Shown here piece after piece: positions 27,622-36,492 of a DNA stretch of 64,000 nucleotides. Below the pieces are notes generated by a model that saw only the letters and a program-made list of their open reading frames with translations, had not been told where the DNA came from and ran no database searches. Numbering within the stretch: position 1 is the stretch's first letter; every line of letters begins with the position of its first letter. A program made the position numbers and the translations under genes. The stretch is from Psychrobacter sp. M13 (GTDB taxonomy: Bacteria; Pseudomonadota; Gammaproteobacteria; Pseudomonadales; Moraxellaceae), in assembly GCF_030718935.1 (NCBI RefSeq), contig NZ_CP132194.1, positions 868,001-932,000 on the forward strand. Reading direction: 5' to 3'.

Positions 27622-27653
27622 TTCTATTATAAATGAGTTCTATTATAAATGAG
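27622..27653. repeat. perfect 16-bp tandem duplication at the protease gene start
   Basis: TTCTATTATAAATGAG occurs twice head to tail. The second copy contains the upstream candidate ATG (27649) of the S41 peptidase gene. The first copy has an out-of-frame ATG. Each unit also contains a TATTAT -10-like hexamer. Confidence 0.7.
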
Positions 27654-29169
27654 TATAGCCATGCCTTTATCTGATTTTAAAGCGTCAAAAACTCCGACTA
27701 GCTTAAGTTCTGATATTTTAAGTTTTGACACCTTGAGTCCTAAGACCTTCCAGTTAGCTTTTGTAAAATATGCTATAGCTGCGGTGATCTTGAGTAGTGC
27801 AAGCTTAACTACGCAAGCTGTGATTGCAGCGCCGAGCGCAGTAATAGGCAAAAAGGCTGACAACCCTACAGCGAATTTGCAGCTTATTAACCTGCAAAGC
27901 GATGAGGTTCCGGTAGACAATGGTGCTGATGATTTGTCAGATATCGATGATATGGTGGATGCTGCTGATCAGACCGATGACTGGATGAACGATGACGATA
28001 CAGGCGATATAGGTAGCAATCCACTAGTAGATAGCAGTGATTACGAGGATACCTTAGATACTGATATTCCCGAGGATGTGGCGCAAGTCTCATTAAAGGC
28101 TATCTCCCCTGAAACATTAAAAACATTTGTGGCCGTAGTGGATTTGGTGCGTCGTGACTATATAGATGCGGTAAATGATGAGGAGCTCTTCAGCAATGCT
28201 ATGAGTGGTATGCTGACTAAGCTTGATAGTCATGCCGAGTTTTTGGACGCTGAAGCTTACGAGAATCTACGCGCGTTCACCGAAGGTGATGTAGGGGATA
28301 TCGGAATCAAAGTAGTCTATCGCGCTGATGAGGGCTATTGGGTGGTGACTGAGGTGACAGATGACTCGCCTGCGGATAAAAAGGGCATCACTATCGGTGA
28401 CTATGTCCATCAAATAGACGAGTTCAAATTAGATGAAGATAAGCAAACCAATGATATCGTACAGCTATTATCAGGTATTGCTGGCACGCAAGTGGATGTG
28501 GTGATCTCAAAAGCGGGTCGCCGTAAACGCACTATTAGCTTGCAGCGCAATAATAATCACCCACAAGAGATTGAGACGCGTCTGGTCGATGGCATAGCTA
28601 TTATCAAGCTACCAACTTTCCAGAATAATAGTCGTGAAAAAGTATTACAAAGCCTAACTAATCTGAATGCACCTGTAAAAGGGGTGCTATTAGATCTGCG
28701 TGATAATCCAGGTGGTGTACTGACAGCCGCGGTACAAGTTGCTAGCTTGTTTATGTCTGATAGCGATGTGGTGCAGATAAAAAGTCGTCAAAGCGCACTG
28801 CGCACTTTATCTACTCGAGGTACCGCGCTTCTTGAACCTTTACCTGTGATAGTACTGCAAAACCGTTATTCGGCCTCTGCCGCTGAGGTTTTGGCCAGTA
28901 GCCTGCAAACTCAAAAGCGCGCTATTATCTTGGGTGAGGTCAGCTATGGCAAAGGATCGGTACAGTCGGTGATACCGCTCAATAATGAGCAAGCCGTCAA
29001 GCTAACCGTTGCTCATTATTTAACGGCAAATGGTGAAAAAATAGATGGTATTGGGGTACAACCTGATATAGATTTATCGACAACTGAAATTGATTGGGAG
29101 CAGCTCGGTCTTGAGTTACTGCGTCAACAAATAACTATGCCAGGTATTCGTTTTGTACAACCAACTTAG
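27649..29169 (+). CDS. S41 family carboxy-terminal processing peptidase (CtpA-like)
   Basis: This periplasmic serine protease of the Prc/CtpA family has 506 residues. A signal peptide or anchor lies at about 40-65 (FVKYAIAAVILSSASLTTQ). A very acidic Asp-rich linker spans about 85-145. The S41 N-terminal region and a PDZ domain (GIKVVYRADEGYWVVTEV) follow. The catalytic core has LDLRDNPGGVLTAAV, the Ser in RYSASAAEVLASS and the Lys in SYGKGSVQS. Such proteases trim envelope proteins or control cell-wall hydrolases. The start may be ATG 27649 or ATG 27661; a 16-bp tandem repeat overlaps the first. Confidence 0.92.
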   Translation: MSIAMPLSDFKASKTPTSLSSDILSFDTLSPKTFQLAFVKYAIAAVILSSASLTTQAVIAAPSAVIGKKADNPTANLQLINLQSDEVPVDNGADDLSDIDDMVDAADQTDDWMNDDDTGDIGSNPLVDSSDYEDTLDTDIPEDVAQVSLKAISPETLKTFVAVVDLVRRDYIDAVNDEELFSNAMSGMLTKLDSHAEFLDAEAYENLRAFTEGDVGDIGIKVVYRADEGYWVVTEVTDDSPADKKGITIGDYVHQIDEFKLDEDKQTNDIVQLLSGIAGTQVDVVISKAGRRKRTISLQRNNNHPQEIETRLVDGIAIIKLPTFQNNSREKVLQSLTNLNAPVKGVLLDLRDNPGGVLTAAVQVASLFMSDSDVVQIKSRQSALRTLSTRGTALLEPLPVIVLQNRYSASAAEVLASSLQTQKRAIILGEVSYGKGSVQSVIPLNNEQAVKLTVAHYLTANGEKIDGIGVQPDIDLSTTEIDWEQLGLELLRQQITMPGIRFVQPT

Positions 29170-29203
29170 CAACACGCCCCAATTACAATAACTAATTTAC
29201 TAA

Positions 29204-30907
29204 TCAGCATATATCTTCATCGATCTCAAGCTTTTTCATACGGTAGCGTAGAGAGCGAAAGCTAGTGCCTAATAGTTCCGCTGCTTGAGTTTTATTACCC
29301 TCAGTTTGTTTGAGAGCGGCAACAATAATGCGTCGCTCTTGATCTTGTAGGTAGATCTCTAAGCTGCTCGCTGGTAGTTGAATGTCGTCATCTATAGAGG
29401 AATCTAAAAGAGAGATAGGGTTATTTGCTACATCTCTAGCTGGTTGCTCGGGCGCGTTCTGTCCACTACTAGGCTTTTGAGCATTATCATTAGGTTTTTG
29501 AGCACCACTCACAGTACTAGAGGCTTTGATCGAGTTGGAGTAAGCGTTAGTTGCGAAACGATAAGGATGTAGGTTACCCGTAGCTGAATTATCATTACGG
29601 CTCTTGACGTTGCTTTCAATGCGATGAGTAGCAGTCTTAACGTTAGTCACGGCCTTGACATCAGCTTTTGCGTTATCAGTATCGTTGCTATGATCAGGCT
29701 CTACTACTGGCAAGTCTATCACTTGCGCTGATTCGCTAGAGGGCATTAGACCTAAATGACTGACATCAATAATTTCAGTTTCACAAAGGGTGATTGCTCG
29801 CTCAAGTATGTTGCGTAACTCACGGACGTTGCCAGCAAAAGCATAATCTTGTAAGCGTTGATAAGCTTGCGCTGACAGCTGCGGGGCTGACTCTAATTGC
29901 CACTCCTCAGCGATAAGCCCTAAAAAATACTCCGCTAAAGCTGGAATATCGTCACGCCTATCGTTCAGTGCTGGCAGTTTGAGCTCAATCACATTGATAC
30001 GATAATATAAATCTTGACGAAACTCGCCCGCTGCTACTAACTGGCTCAAATTTTTGTGAGTCGCTGAGAGTATACGGATATCGACAGGAAGCTCTTTGGT
30101 ATCACCGATAGCGCGTACGGTCTTTTCTTGAATAGCACGCAGCAACTTGACTTGCATAGGCAGCGGTAAATCAGCGACCTCATCCAAAAATAGAGTCCCG
30201 CCGTTCGCTTGTTGGAATAGCCCTTGCTTGTCAGCAACTGCTCCTGTAAAGCTGCCTTTTTTATGACCAAAAAACTCAGACTCCATCAGCTCTGAGGGAA
30301 TCGCACCGCAGTTCACGGGTACAAAACTGCCTTCACAACGCGGACTCAAGTCGTGAATCAATCTAGCTACGACCTCCTTACCTGTCCCTGAGGCTCCTGA
30401 TAAAAACACAGGCGCCTGTGAGCGCGCGAGCTTTAGTATCGTCTTTTTAAGCGTTTGCATGACCTCAGCGTTACCAATTAAACGACTATCTAATAACTGC
30501 TGCTCAGGACTCTGAGTGCTCTGGCTTTGGATATCATTGTCTTGACGAGAAACCTTTAAAGCATTTTCTACCAACTGACGTAGCCGTGGCAGCTCAAGGG
30601 GCTTATTAACAAAATCAAAAGCGCCTAGTTTCAACGCTTCAATAGCCAAATCCATACTGCCAAAAGCAGTGATAACAGCGACTGGGGTAGTGGAGCTATT
30701 GCTGATCTGCTTAACCAAATCTAGCCCTGAGCCATCAGGAAGCTTGAGATCTGTTAAGCAAAAGTCATAGCTATTATCTTTCCAATAATCTTGAGCTTGG
30801 GTCAGCGTATAGGCGACATCACACTGTATGCCCATCTTGGTGAGCGTAATTTGCATCAATCGGCATAGATCCACTTCATCATCAACAATTAAGGCAGTTG
30901 CTGTCAT
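29204..30907 (-). CDS. pilR: sigma54-dependent response regulator PilR
   Basis: PilR activates sigma54 transcription of pilin genes when phosphorylated by PilS. Domain order is receiver (2-120, phospho-Asp in CLTDLKLPDGSG), AAA+ domain and Fis-type HTH. The AAA+ domain at about 145-385 has Walker A GASGTGKE, the sigma54 loop GSFTGA and Walker B TLFLDEVADL. The HTH reads NKTQAAELLGTSFRSLRYR. Between AAA+ and HTH lies an unusually long polar linker of about 110 residues (Asn/Ser/Asp/Val-rich), making 567 residues against about 445 in Pseudomonas. I start at ATG 30907 because GAGG lies six bases before it. An ATG 12 bases upstream overlaps that site. Confidence 0.94.
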   Translation of the reverse strand: MTATALIVDDEVDLCRLMQITLTKMGIQCDVAYTLTQAQDYWKDNSYDFCLTDLKLPDGSGLDLVKQISNSSTTPVAVITAFGSMDLAIEALKLGAFDFVNKPLELPRLRQLVENALKVSRQDNDIQSQSTQSPEQQLLDSRLIGNAEVMQTLKKTILKLARSQAPVFLSGASGTGKEVVARLIHDLSPRCEGSFVPVNCGAIPSELMESEFFGHKKGSFTGAVADKQGLFQQANGGTLFLDEVADLPLPMQVKLLRAIQEKTVRAIGDTKELPVDIRILSATHKNLSQLVAAGEFRQDLYYRINVIELKLPALNDRRDDIPALAEYFLGLIAEEWQLESAPQLSAQAYQRLQDYAFAGNVRELRNILERAITLCETEIIDVSHLGLMPSSESAQVIDLPVVEPDHSNDTDNAKADVKAVTNVKTATHRIESNVKSRNDNSATGNLHPYRFATNAYSNSIKASSTVSGAQKPNDNAQKPSSGQNAPEQPARDVANNPISLLDSSIDDDIQLPASSLEIYLQDQERRIIVAALKQTEGNKTQAAELLGTSFRSLRYRMKKLEIDEDIC

Positions 30908-30976
30908 GTATAACCTCATATAGATATAAACAATTAGGATGATTAAAACGCACGACTTTCAACACAGTTTTAGCAG

Positions 30977-32755
30977 TTAGGCAATTTCAACAATAGAAAC
31001 AGCGGCAGGTACTATCAAGCGAAAACAAGTTTTTGCATGCTCTGGAACATGGATAAGCTGAGCATAATTGGCCTCACTAAAAGCTTGAGATAAATACAAA
31101 CCCAAGCCCGTTCCTGCTTTATCCGTAGTAAAAAATGGCTCAAATAGATGTTCTGCACTAGTATTATCGATACCTATTCCTGTATCTAAAACATCGATTA
31201 TAACATCGTTCTGCCTATCGTAGATCTCAACCGTAACATCAGCTTGCGTATGAGCTCGACTGCTATAGCGCAATCCATTATTAATTAGATTAATAAAAAT
31301 CTGCTCTAACTGATGCGTATCAAACTGGATAACAATAGTGGTACGAACATTCAGTGTAATATCATGGTTGCGAAAGTGATTATCCAAAAATTGCGGCATC
31401 CATTCGATAAGTTCTATGGTTTGACGTTGTGGCTGCTGCTGGCGCGATAATTTCAACACATCCTCAATGATACGATCGACGCGTTTGGTTTGGGCAAATA
31501 TCATCTTATAGAGCTCATGATTGCCTGTATTATCCGTTGTCATTGACGACTCGGTGTCATCTGAACCATAGTTTTCATCGATGTCTTCTATTAACAGCTG
31601 GCTGGCCTGTGAGATAGCCGCTAAAGGATTGCGTATTTCGTGAGCAATGCTAGCCGTAAGCTGTCCTAAGGAGGCCAGTTTTAATTGTTGAGCACTGGTT
31701 TGCTCACGGCGCAAGTCCTCTAATAGCATCAACTGACTGTTATCTTTTAAAGGGATGATTTGAATACGTAATTTGTTAGCATTAGTAGCACTAATGCTTT
31801 TTGGCAGATCATAGATAAAGGTACGCAACTGATTGTTTGCTAAATTTATATAATTCTCAACCAAAGATTTATGCTCATGAGTTAGTTTTTTTTGAAAGTC
31901 TATTAAGGGGTCATAAGCTTTTATAATACGCTTTTTATTATTATTAAATGGCTTAGTTGTCGTGCTTACATTTTGATTAAGACGGAAACTAAAGGTAGGT
32001 TTGGCGGCTGGATCGGATTCTATACCTAAGAGCTGATAAGCGGCCAAGTTTGCCAGCACGATACGTTTTTTATCAACAACTATTATGCCATTAATCATCT
32101 GACTGACGACTTCTTGGTTAATGGCATTGAGATGAGCCACTTCTAGTGCCTGCTGCAAGGCCATACCCTCTACATGAACTAAGCGCTGAGAGACCGACCA
32201 ACTCAAAAACCCTACTGCCAAAAAGCTGGCTGATATCAGTAAGGCATCTCCTAGATCGGCTAAATTCATACTATTAGCAATCGCATGGAAAAACTGCTGA
32301 TAAATAATAAAAATGATAGCCAGTAAGGTAATGATCAGCGCCTGAGTACCTGTCAATAACATAAAGCTTGCTGCTACCACTACCATGTACAGCATAGTCA
32401 GTTGCAAATCAGGCGCGCCATTGGTATAGAGTAGTAAGCTTAAAACGACTACGTCCATAAACAGCCCTAGCAATAGCTGACGCCGTGGCTGCTGAGGGAC
32501 TACTGAGAATAAGCCAAATAATATAAGGCTAAACAAGACATAAAAAATAAGTATCGTTAACTGTAAGAGGCTGGGCAGCATGATGCTGTTATCGGCTTGC
32601 GTCGTCACATAAATCATCAACAGTAAAAATAGGCTAACGATGAGTCGATAACTATTATATACCATGCCTAGTCGGCGCAGTTGTGCTGAGGGTAGCGTCT
32701 CGCCTTGCTGCAAATAAGTGATGACAAAAGCTATGACTGTAGAAGCAGGTTTCAT
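30977..32755 (-). CDS. pilS: sensor histidine kinase PilS
   Basis: This inner-membrane kinase partners PilR and senses pilin levels in type IV pilus systems. The 592-residue protein has six hydrophobic segments in the first 190 residues and no large periplasmic domain, matching PilS. A PAS-like region at about 205-340 follows. The HisKA motif is QLTASIAHEIRNPLAAISQAS with the phospho-acceptor His near 375. The ATPase has NLINNGLRYS and GTGLGLYLSQ. It lies 69 bp upstream of pilR on the same strand, so they form one operon. The PAS-like part carries a basic Lys/Asn insertion not typical of the family. Confidence 0.93.
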   Translation of the reverse strand: MKPASTVIAFVITYLQQGETLPSAQLRRLGMVYNSYRLIVSLFLLLMIYVTTQADNSIMLPSLLQLTILIFYVLFSLILFGLFSVVPQQPRRQLLLGLFMDVVVLSLLLYTNGAPDLQLTMLYMVVVAASFMLLTGTQALIITLLAIIFIIYQQFFHAIANSMNLADLGDALLISASFLAVGFLSWSVSQRLVHVEGMALQQALEVAHLNAINQEVVSQMINGIIVVDKKRIVLANLAAYQLLGIESDPAAKPTFSFRLNQNVSTTTKPFNNNKKRIIKAYDPLIDFQKKLTHEHKSLVENYINLANNQLRTFIYDLPKSISATNANKLRIQIIPLKDNSQLMLLEDLRREQTSAQQLKLASLGQLTASIAHEIRNPLAAISQASQLLIEDIDENYGSDDTESSMTTDNTGNHELYKMIFAQTKRVDRIIEDVLKLSRQQQPQRQTIELIEWMPQFLDNHFRNHDITLNVRTTIVIQFDTHQLEQIFINLINNGLRYSSRAHTQADVTVEIYDRQNDVIIDVLDTGIGIDNTSAEHLFEPFFTTDKAGTGLGLYLSQAFSEANYAQLIHVPEHAKTCFRLIVPAAVSIVEIA

Positions 32756-32841
32756 AAAATAGCCAAAATAAAAAATAAGTCAGTAAAGAGGTCACATCAC
32801 GATAATAATTCTAAGCTTGAGCAACCTTTTTAAGAGCTTGA

Positions 32842-33477
32842 TTAAGGCTGAATAAGTCCATGGCGAATTGCCATATGGGTAAGCTTAACATCACTATCAA
32901 CACCTACTTTTTCATAAATACGATAACGATAAGTATTAATAGTCTTTACACTGACAAATAACTGATCAGCGATTTGCTGAGGGCTTTGACAGTTAACGAC
33001 CATCATAGCTACTTGCTTTTCACGGTCGCTTAATAAGTCAAAAGGTGAAGCGGCCTTATCGGATAACAACACTTCAGCCAGCTGATCTGCTACATCATGA
33101 CTGAAATAACGACCGCCTTGATTGAGTTTTTTGATCGCGCGTATCATCTCATCAAGTGGTGTGCCTTTAGTGATATAGCCATGAGCGCCTGCCTTGAGTA
33201 GCATCGATGGATAAGGCTGAGTAGCCATACTACTAACTGCCAATATTCTGATGCCTATGTTCAATTGTACTAAGCGTTTGGTAGCCTCAAGCCCACCAAT
33301 ATTAGGCATATTAACGTCCAAAAGAATGACGTTAGGGATAAGCTGTTTAGCAAGCTTTATAGCCATATCACCGCTATCTGCTTCACCAACGACTTCGATA
33401 TCTGGACTATCAGCTAACATACGGCTGATACCCATACGAACTAAATCATGATCATCTACTACTAACACTCGAATCAT
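32842..33477 (-). CDS. gacA: LuxR-family response regulator, GacA/UvrY type
   Basis: The 211-residue protein has a receiver domain (phospho-Asp in VILLDVNMPNIGG, conserved Lys in GYITKGTP) and a C-terminal LuxR HTH (LLSDREKQVAMMVVNC, then FVSVKTINTYRYRIYEKVGV). Length and sequence resemble GacA/UvrY, which with kinase GacS/BarA controls small RNAs of the Rsm/Csr system. No kinase gene is adjacent, as is usual for gacA; uvrC, a common neighbour elsewhere, is absent here. It shares direction with pilSR but may have its own promoter in the 340-bp gap upstream. Confidence 0.88.
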   Translation of the reverse strand: MIRVLVVDDHDLVRMGISRMLADSPDIEVVGEADSGDMAIKLAKQLIPNVILLDVNMPNIGGLEATKRLVQLNIGIRILAVSSMATQPYPSMLLKAGAHGYITKGTPLDEMIRAIKKLNQGGRYFSHDVADQLAEVLLSDKAASPFDLLSDREKQVAMMVVNCQSPQQIADQLFVSVKTINTYRYRIYEKVGVDSDVKLTHMAIRHGLIQP

Positions 33478-33950
33478 ATTGTTACTCGTATTATGTTATT
33501 ACTATAATTTATTACTAATTATAAGTTATCAAACTTTAATCCTAAACAATAGATACTAATCAATCAAATTTTGCAGCTCAAGATAGCCTACTCCTAATTA
33601 TTGACTATAACTCTTTAAAATGGAATTTATTACCGAAATGTTAATCAATATTGCTAATAGCTAAAGAAACTGTAATAAAATTTAACAACAACCATAAAAA
33701 ATTCATCAAGTTAGCTCATAATAGTAAACTTAAATATAAACCATGATACACTAAAAATACAAAAGCATCGTATTAAGGCTTTTACTATCATTGTGAGTCA
33801 TTATAGCTACGTTGTAATATTTTGATAGCGATTACCATTTTTGTAAGGCTTAAGGGTAATTATCGAAACATTTTCGTTTTTATAATAGCTACGTATATCA
33901 TCTACGCTATGGTCTATATTACTAGAGCGCTATTCCTATTTGGAGGAAGA
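33478..33950. other. divergent region between gacA and pbpG
   Basis: About 470 bp, very AT-rich, and should contain both promoters. An in-frame extension of the pbpG frame back to 33822 has low coding character and no ribosome binding site, so I treat it as non-coding. A TGATACACT near 33743 could be an extended -10 box for pbpG. Confidence 0.5.
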
Positions 33951-35015
33951 ATGACAAATTTACCATTAACCAAACAGCAAATACTAGTTGCTATGATTTC
34001 ATTGAGTTTGGGAGGCGCTGCGCAAGCGGCATTAACCATTAATGGTAATGAGTCTAGTGCGCGTGTTAGCTGGGGCGGGGCTGATAGCTTATCTGAAGCA
34101 CGCAATATCATGTACAGCTCAAACAACAGCTCCGCTATCAAAAAAGTCAATAATGGCTATGGTACAACTAATATCACTAATGCGAATAGTTATGGTAGCC
34201 GTAATAACAGTTACAATACAACCTACCGTGGCAGCTTTGGCAGCAGCGATATGTTGCCTATCAGTACGGACTCGCGCAGTGTAGCAGTCATCGATGCTGA
34301 GACTGGTGAGTCGATCTACGAGAAAAACGCGGATATCGCGCGTCCTATGGCTAGTATCACTAAGGTTATGACTGCGATGGTCGTACTAGATGCTGGGCTC
34401 GATATGCGTGAAGAGCTTATTCTCGATCCAGAGGACTTTATAGGACCCAAACGTGCCAGCTCACGGCTCAAATCAGGCGATCGTATGAATCGCGCTGAGA
34501 TGTTGCTGATGTCACTAATGAAGTCAGAAAACCCAGCGGCTAAGAGCTTAGCGCGTAACTATCCTGGTGGTTACAATGCCTTTATACGAGCGATGAACCG
34601 CAAAGCACAAGATTTAGGTATGACGACCGCTTATTTTGGTGATCCAACGGGTCTTGATAAGCGTAATGTCGCCTCATCGAATGATCTCGTTAAGTTAGTG
34701 CGTGCGGCTGGCAACTACGATGTGATTCGTCGTTTTTCTACTACTAAGAGCTATGACTTCTATGTCTCTAATTATTCAAGCGGTAATCGTACTTATTCAG
34801 CGAATAATACCAGTAGTTTAGTACGTTCAGGCGATTACCCAATCGGTATATCCAAAACAGGCTTTATTAATGAAGCAGGTCGCTGCGTAGTGATGGAGAC
34901 CCGAGTCAATAACCGTCCTGCTATTATCGTCATTTTGGGTGCCAATAGCTCAGCAACACGATGGGGTGATGCTAAGAATATCTTAAACAGTTTGGCGTCA
35001 CGTCGTACGGTATAG
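33951..35015 (+). CDS. pbpG: D-alanyl-D-alanine endopeptidase (PBP7/8 type)
   Basis: This low-molecular-mass penicillin-binding protein (S11 family) cleaves D-Ala-mDAP cross-links in periplasmic murein. I start at ATG 33951 because GGAGGAAGA directly precedes it and a signal peptide (QQILVAMISLSLGGAAQA) follows at once. The 354-residue protein has a Ser/Asn-rich linker to about residue 85. Catalytic SXXK (SITK) follows in RPMASITKVMTAM, then SXN as SEN in LMKSENPAAK and KTG as ISKTGFINEAG. It ends with GANSSATRWGDA, typical of PbpG. A strong terminator follows. Confidence 0.94.
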   Translation: MTNLPLTKQQILVAMISLSLGGAAQAALTINGNESSARVSWGGADSLSEARNIMYSSNNSSAIKKVNNGYGTTNITNANSYGSRNNSYNTTYRGSFGSSDMLPISTDSRSVAVIDAETGESIYEKNADIARPMASITKVMTAMVVLDAGLDMREELILDPEDFIGPKRASSRLKSGDRMNRAEMLLMSLMKSENPAAKSLARNYPGGYNAFIRAMNRKAQDLGMTTAYFGDPTGLDKRNVASSNDLVKLVRAAGNYDVIRRFSTTKSYDFYVSNYSSGNRTYSANNTSSLVRSGDYPIGISKTGFINEAGRCVVMETRVNNRPAIIVILGANSSATRWGDAKNILNSLASRRTV

Positions 35016-35031
35016 AATAGTAGCTCTTTTA

Positions 35032-35068
35032 TAAAAAAGGCAGTTATCATTATAACCGCCTTTTTTTT
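35032..35068 (+). terminator. terminator of pbpG
   Basis: AAAAAAGGCAGTTAT pairs with ATAACCGCCTTTTTT with one mismatch and runs into eight T residues, 18 bp after the stop codon. Confidence 0.88.
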
Positions 35069-35156
35069 GCTTAAATTTTTTGTTGAAAATGTACTCTTAT
35101 AAAAAAGTGTTAAAGAACGTACTAAAGCTCGCTTAATGGCTAGGAAAACATCACCA

Positions 35157-35816
35157 ATGATAATCCCTAAACTATACCTGCTGACTAACGATGACGACAT
35201 CAGCTTACTGTTAACCAAACTTAAAACCGCATTTGCAACTAATCTTATTGCTGTAGTGCAAATAAGACGCAAGCAAGTACTAGCACAGCCTAATGGCTCG
35301 CAGCAGCTCTACGATGAAGCGCTAGAAATTATTGCTTTAGCCCAGCAATACAAGGTTGCCGTCGTTATTAATGACGATACCGCTCTAGCCGCTAAGCTGG
35401 GTGTAGGGGTACATTTAGGTCAAGGCGATGGTGACATAAGCACAGCGAAACAGTTAATAGCAGCCGATCAAATCATTGGTCGTACTTGCCATGGTGATAG
35501 TCAACTCGTAAAGCAAGCACTAGAGGATGGCGCAGATTATGCGGCGATGGGTGCCGTATTTGCCTCAATGACTAAACCTCAAGCGAGTATTATTAGTCGC
35601 GAGCAGCTCAATGCTGGCTGTCAGCTAAGCTTAGATAAACCGCTAAATATATGTGTGATTGGTGGACTTAGCGCAGAAAATATTGGTCAGCTGGCAGGCT
35701 TGCCATTGACTTATATTGCGGTAGTCGGGGATATTATGGACTTAACAGTAGAGCAGATAGCGCAGCGTTGTCAGCAGTGGCAGCAAGCGCTTAGTATCTG
35801 GCAAACGCTTGCTTAA
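35157..35816 (+). CDS. thiE: thiamine-phosphate synthase ThiE
   Basis: ThiE joins HMP-pyrophosphate and thiazole phosphate to make thiamine phosphate. The TIM-barrel protein of about 219 residues has LYLLTND at the start, then VQIRRKQ in place of the common LQLRDK. VVINDDTALA, GVHLGQGD, IIGRTCH and YAAMGAVFASMTKP follow, and the phosphate-binding end is NICVIGGLSAENI with IAVVGDIM. Family alignment favours ATG 35157 with AGGA 11 bases upstream; ATG 35136 adds seven residues but lacks a ribosome binding site. No other thiamine gene is near. It converges on the DksA-like gene. Confidence 0.9.
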   Translation: MIIPKLYLLTNDDDISLLLTKLKTAFATNLIAVVQIRRKQVLAQPNGSQQLYDEALEIIALAQQYKVAVVINDDTALAAKLGVGVHLGQGDGDISTAKQLIAADQIIGRTCHGDSQLVKQALEDGADYAAMGAVFASMTKPQASIISREQLNAGCQLSLDKPLNICVIGGLSAENIGQLAGLPLTYIAVVGDIMDLTVEQIAQRCQQWQQALSIWQTLA

Positions 35817-35861
35817 CTTCTTACTCAGCTTTATAGGCTTAGTTCTATGGGACACTCATTT

Positions 35862-36191
35862 TTATTCAGCGTGATCCATACATAACGTAGCATAAGGCAC
35901 AGCTTTTAAGCGTTGTTCCTGTATCTCCTCACCGCATACTTCACATTCTCCGTAAGTACCGTTTTCGATACGGCTCAAAGCATTTTCAATATAGATGAGG
36001 TTTTGGTGTGCTTCTGCCGCTAGGAGCTGACGCGTATCATTCTGACGGATAGAGATTGCTTGATCTCCCCAATCTTTATTAAGCTCATCTTGCGGATTTT
36101 GGATATGATCCTTTATGGTATCGATACGAGTCTGGTACTCTTCTTTAAGCTGTAGTAGTTTTTGTTTGGCCTGATCAAAATCTGTACTCAT
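35862..36191 (-). CDS. short DksA/TraR-family zinc-finger protein
   Basis: The 109-residue protein has a coiled-coil N-terminal half and a C-terminal zinc finger. The coil tip keeps the DxxDxA signature of DksA as D40, D43 and A45 (DWGDQA), the part that enters the RNA polymerase secondary channel. The zinc ligands appear to be C83, C86, C104 and H107, so the fourth cysteine of the usual C4 site is a histidine. It is too short to be full-length DksA (about 150 residues) and resembles TraR/YbiI or DksA2-like paralogues. SD AGGAGA is well placed. It is divergent from pgk. Confidence 0.85.
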   Translation of the reverse strand: MSTDFDQAKQKLLQLKEEYQTRIDTIKDHIQNPQDELNKDWGDQAISIRQNDTRQLLAAEAHQNLIYIENALSRIENGTYGECEVCGEEIQEQRLKAVPYATLCMDHAE

Positions 36192-36492
36192 ATGATTCTC
36201 CTAAAAATGGCGCTCGTAGTTGTTATTGTTTACAGCACTATCATAAAGGCGCCTTTAAGAGACTACCACCACGAAATGTTACTGCGATCAATTTCTCTAC
36301 TTTATCACTATGCCTCAAAAACAGCTTTGAGAAAAAACATCTACAGTGAATTCAATATAAAAGAGATAAATTGTCATTAAGATAATTTTTTTCGCATCAG
36401 TTGACGCTATAGCCGACTCAAGCTTACACTACACGCCATTAAGATACTCCCCATATATCTATTATTATAAAACTGAATCAATAGGAGCTGTA
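36192..36492. other. divergent promoter region of the DksA-like gene and pgk
   Basis: About 300 bp without a credible gene; a plus-strand frame that overlaps the DksA-like gene start has no ribosome binding site and odd composition. AGGAG lies before the pgk start. No consensus promoter is obvious. Confidence 0.45.

Noticed and set aside
35070-35156. TPP riboswitch upstream of thiE
   Set aside because: The gap is short and lacks the CTGAGA and related conserved Thi-box segments.
36162-36380. 72-codon plus-strand open frame
   Set aside because: It starts inside the divergent DksA-like gene and has no ribosome binding site.
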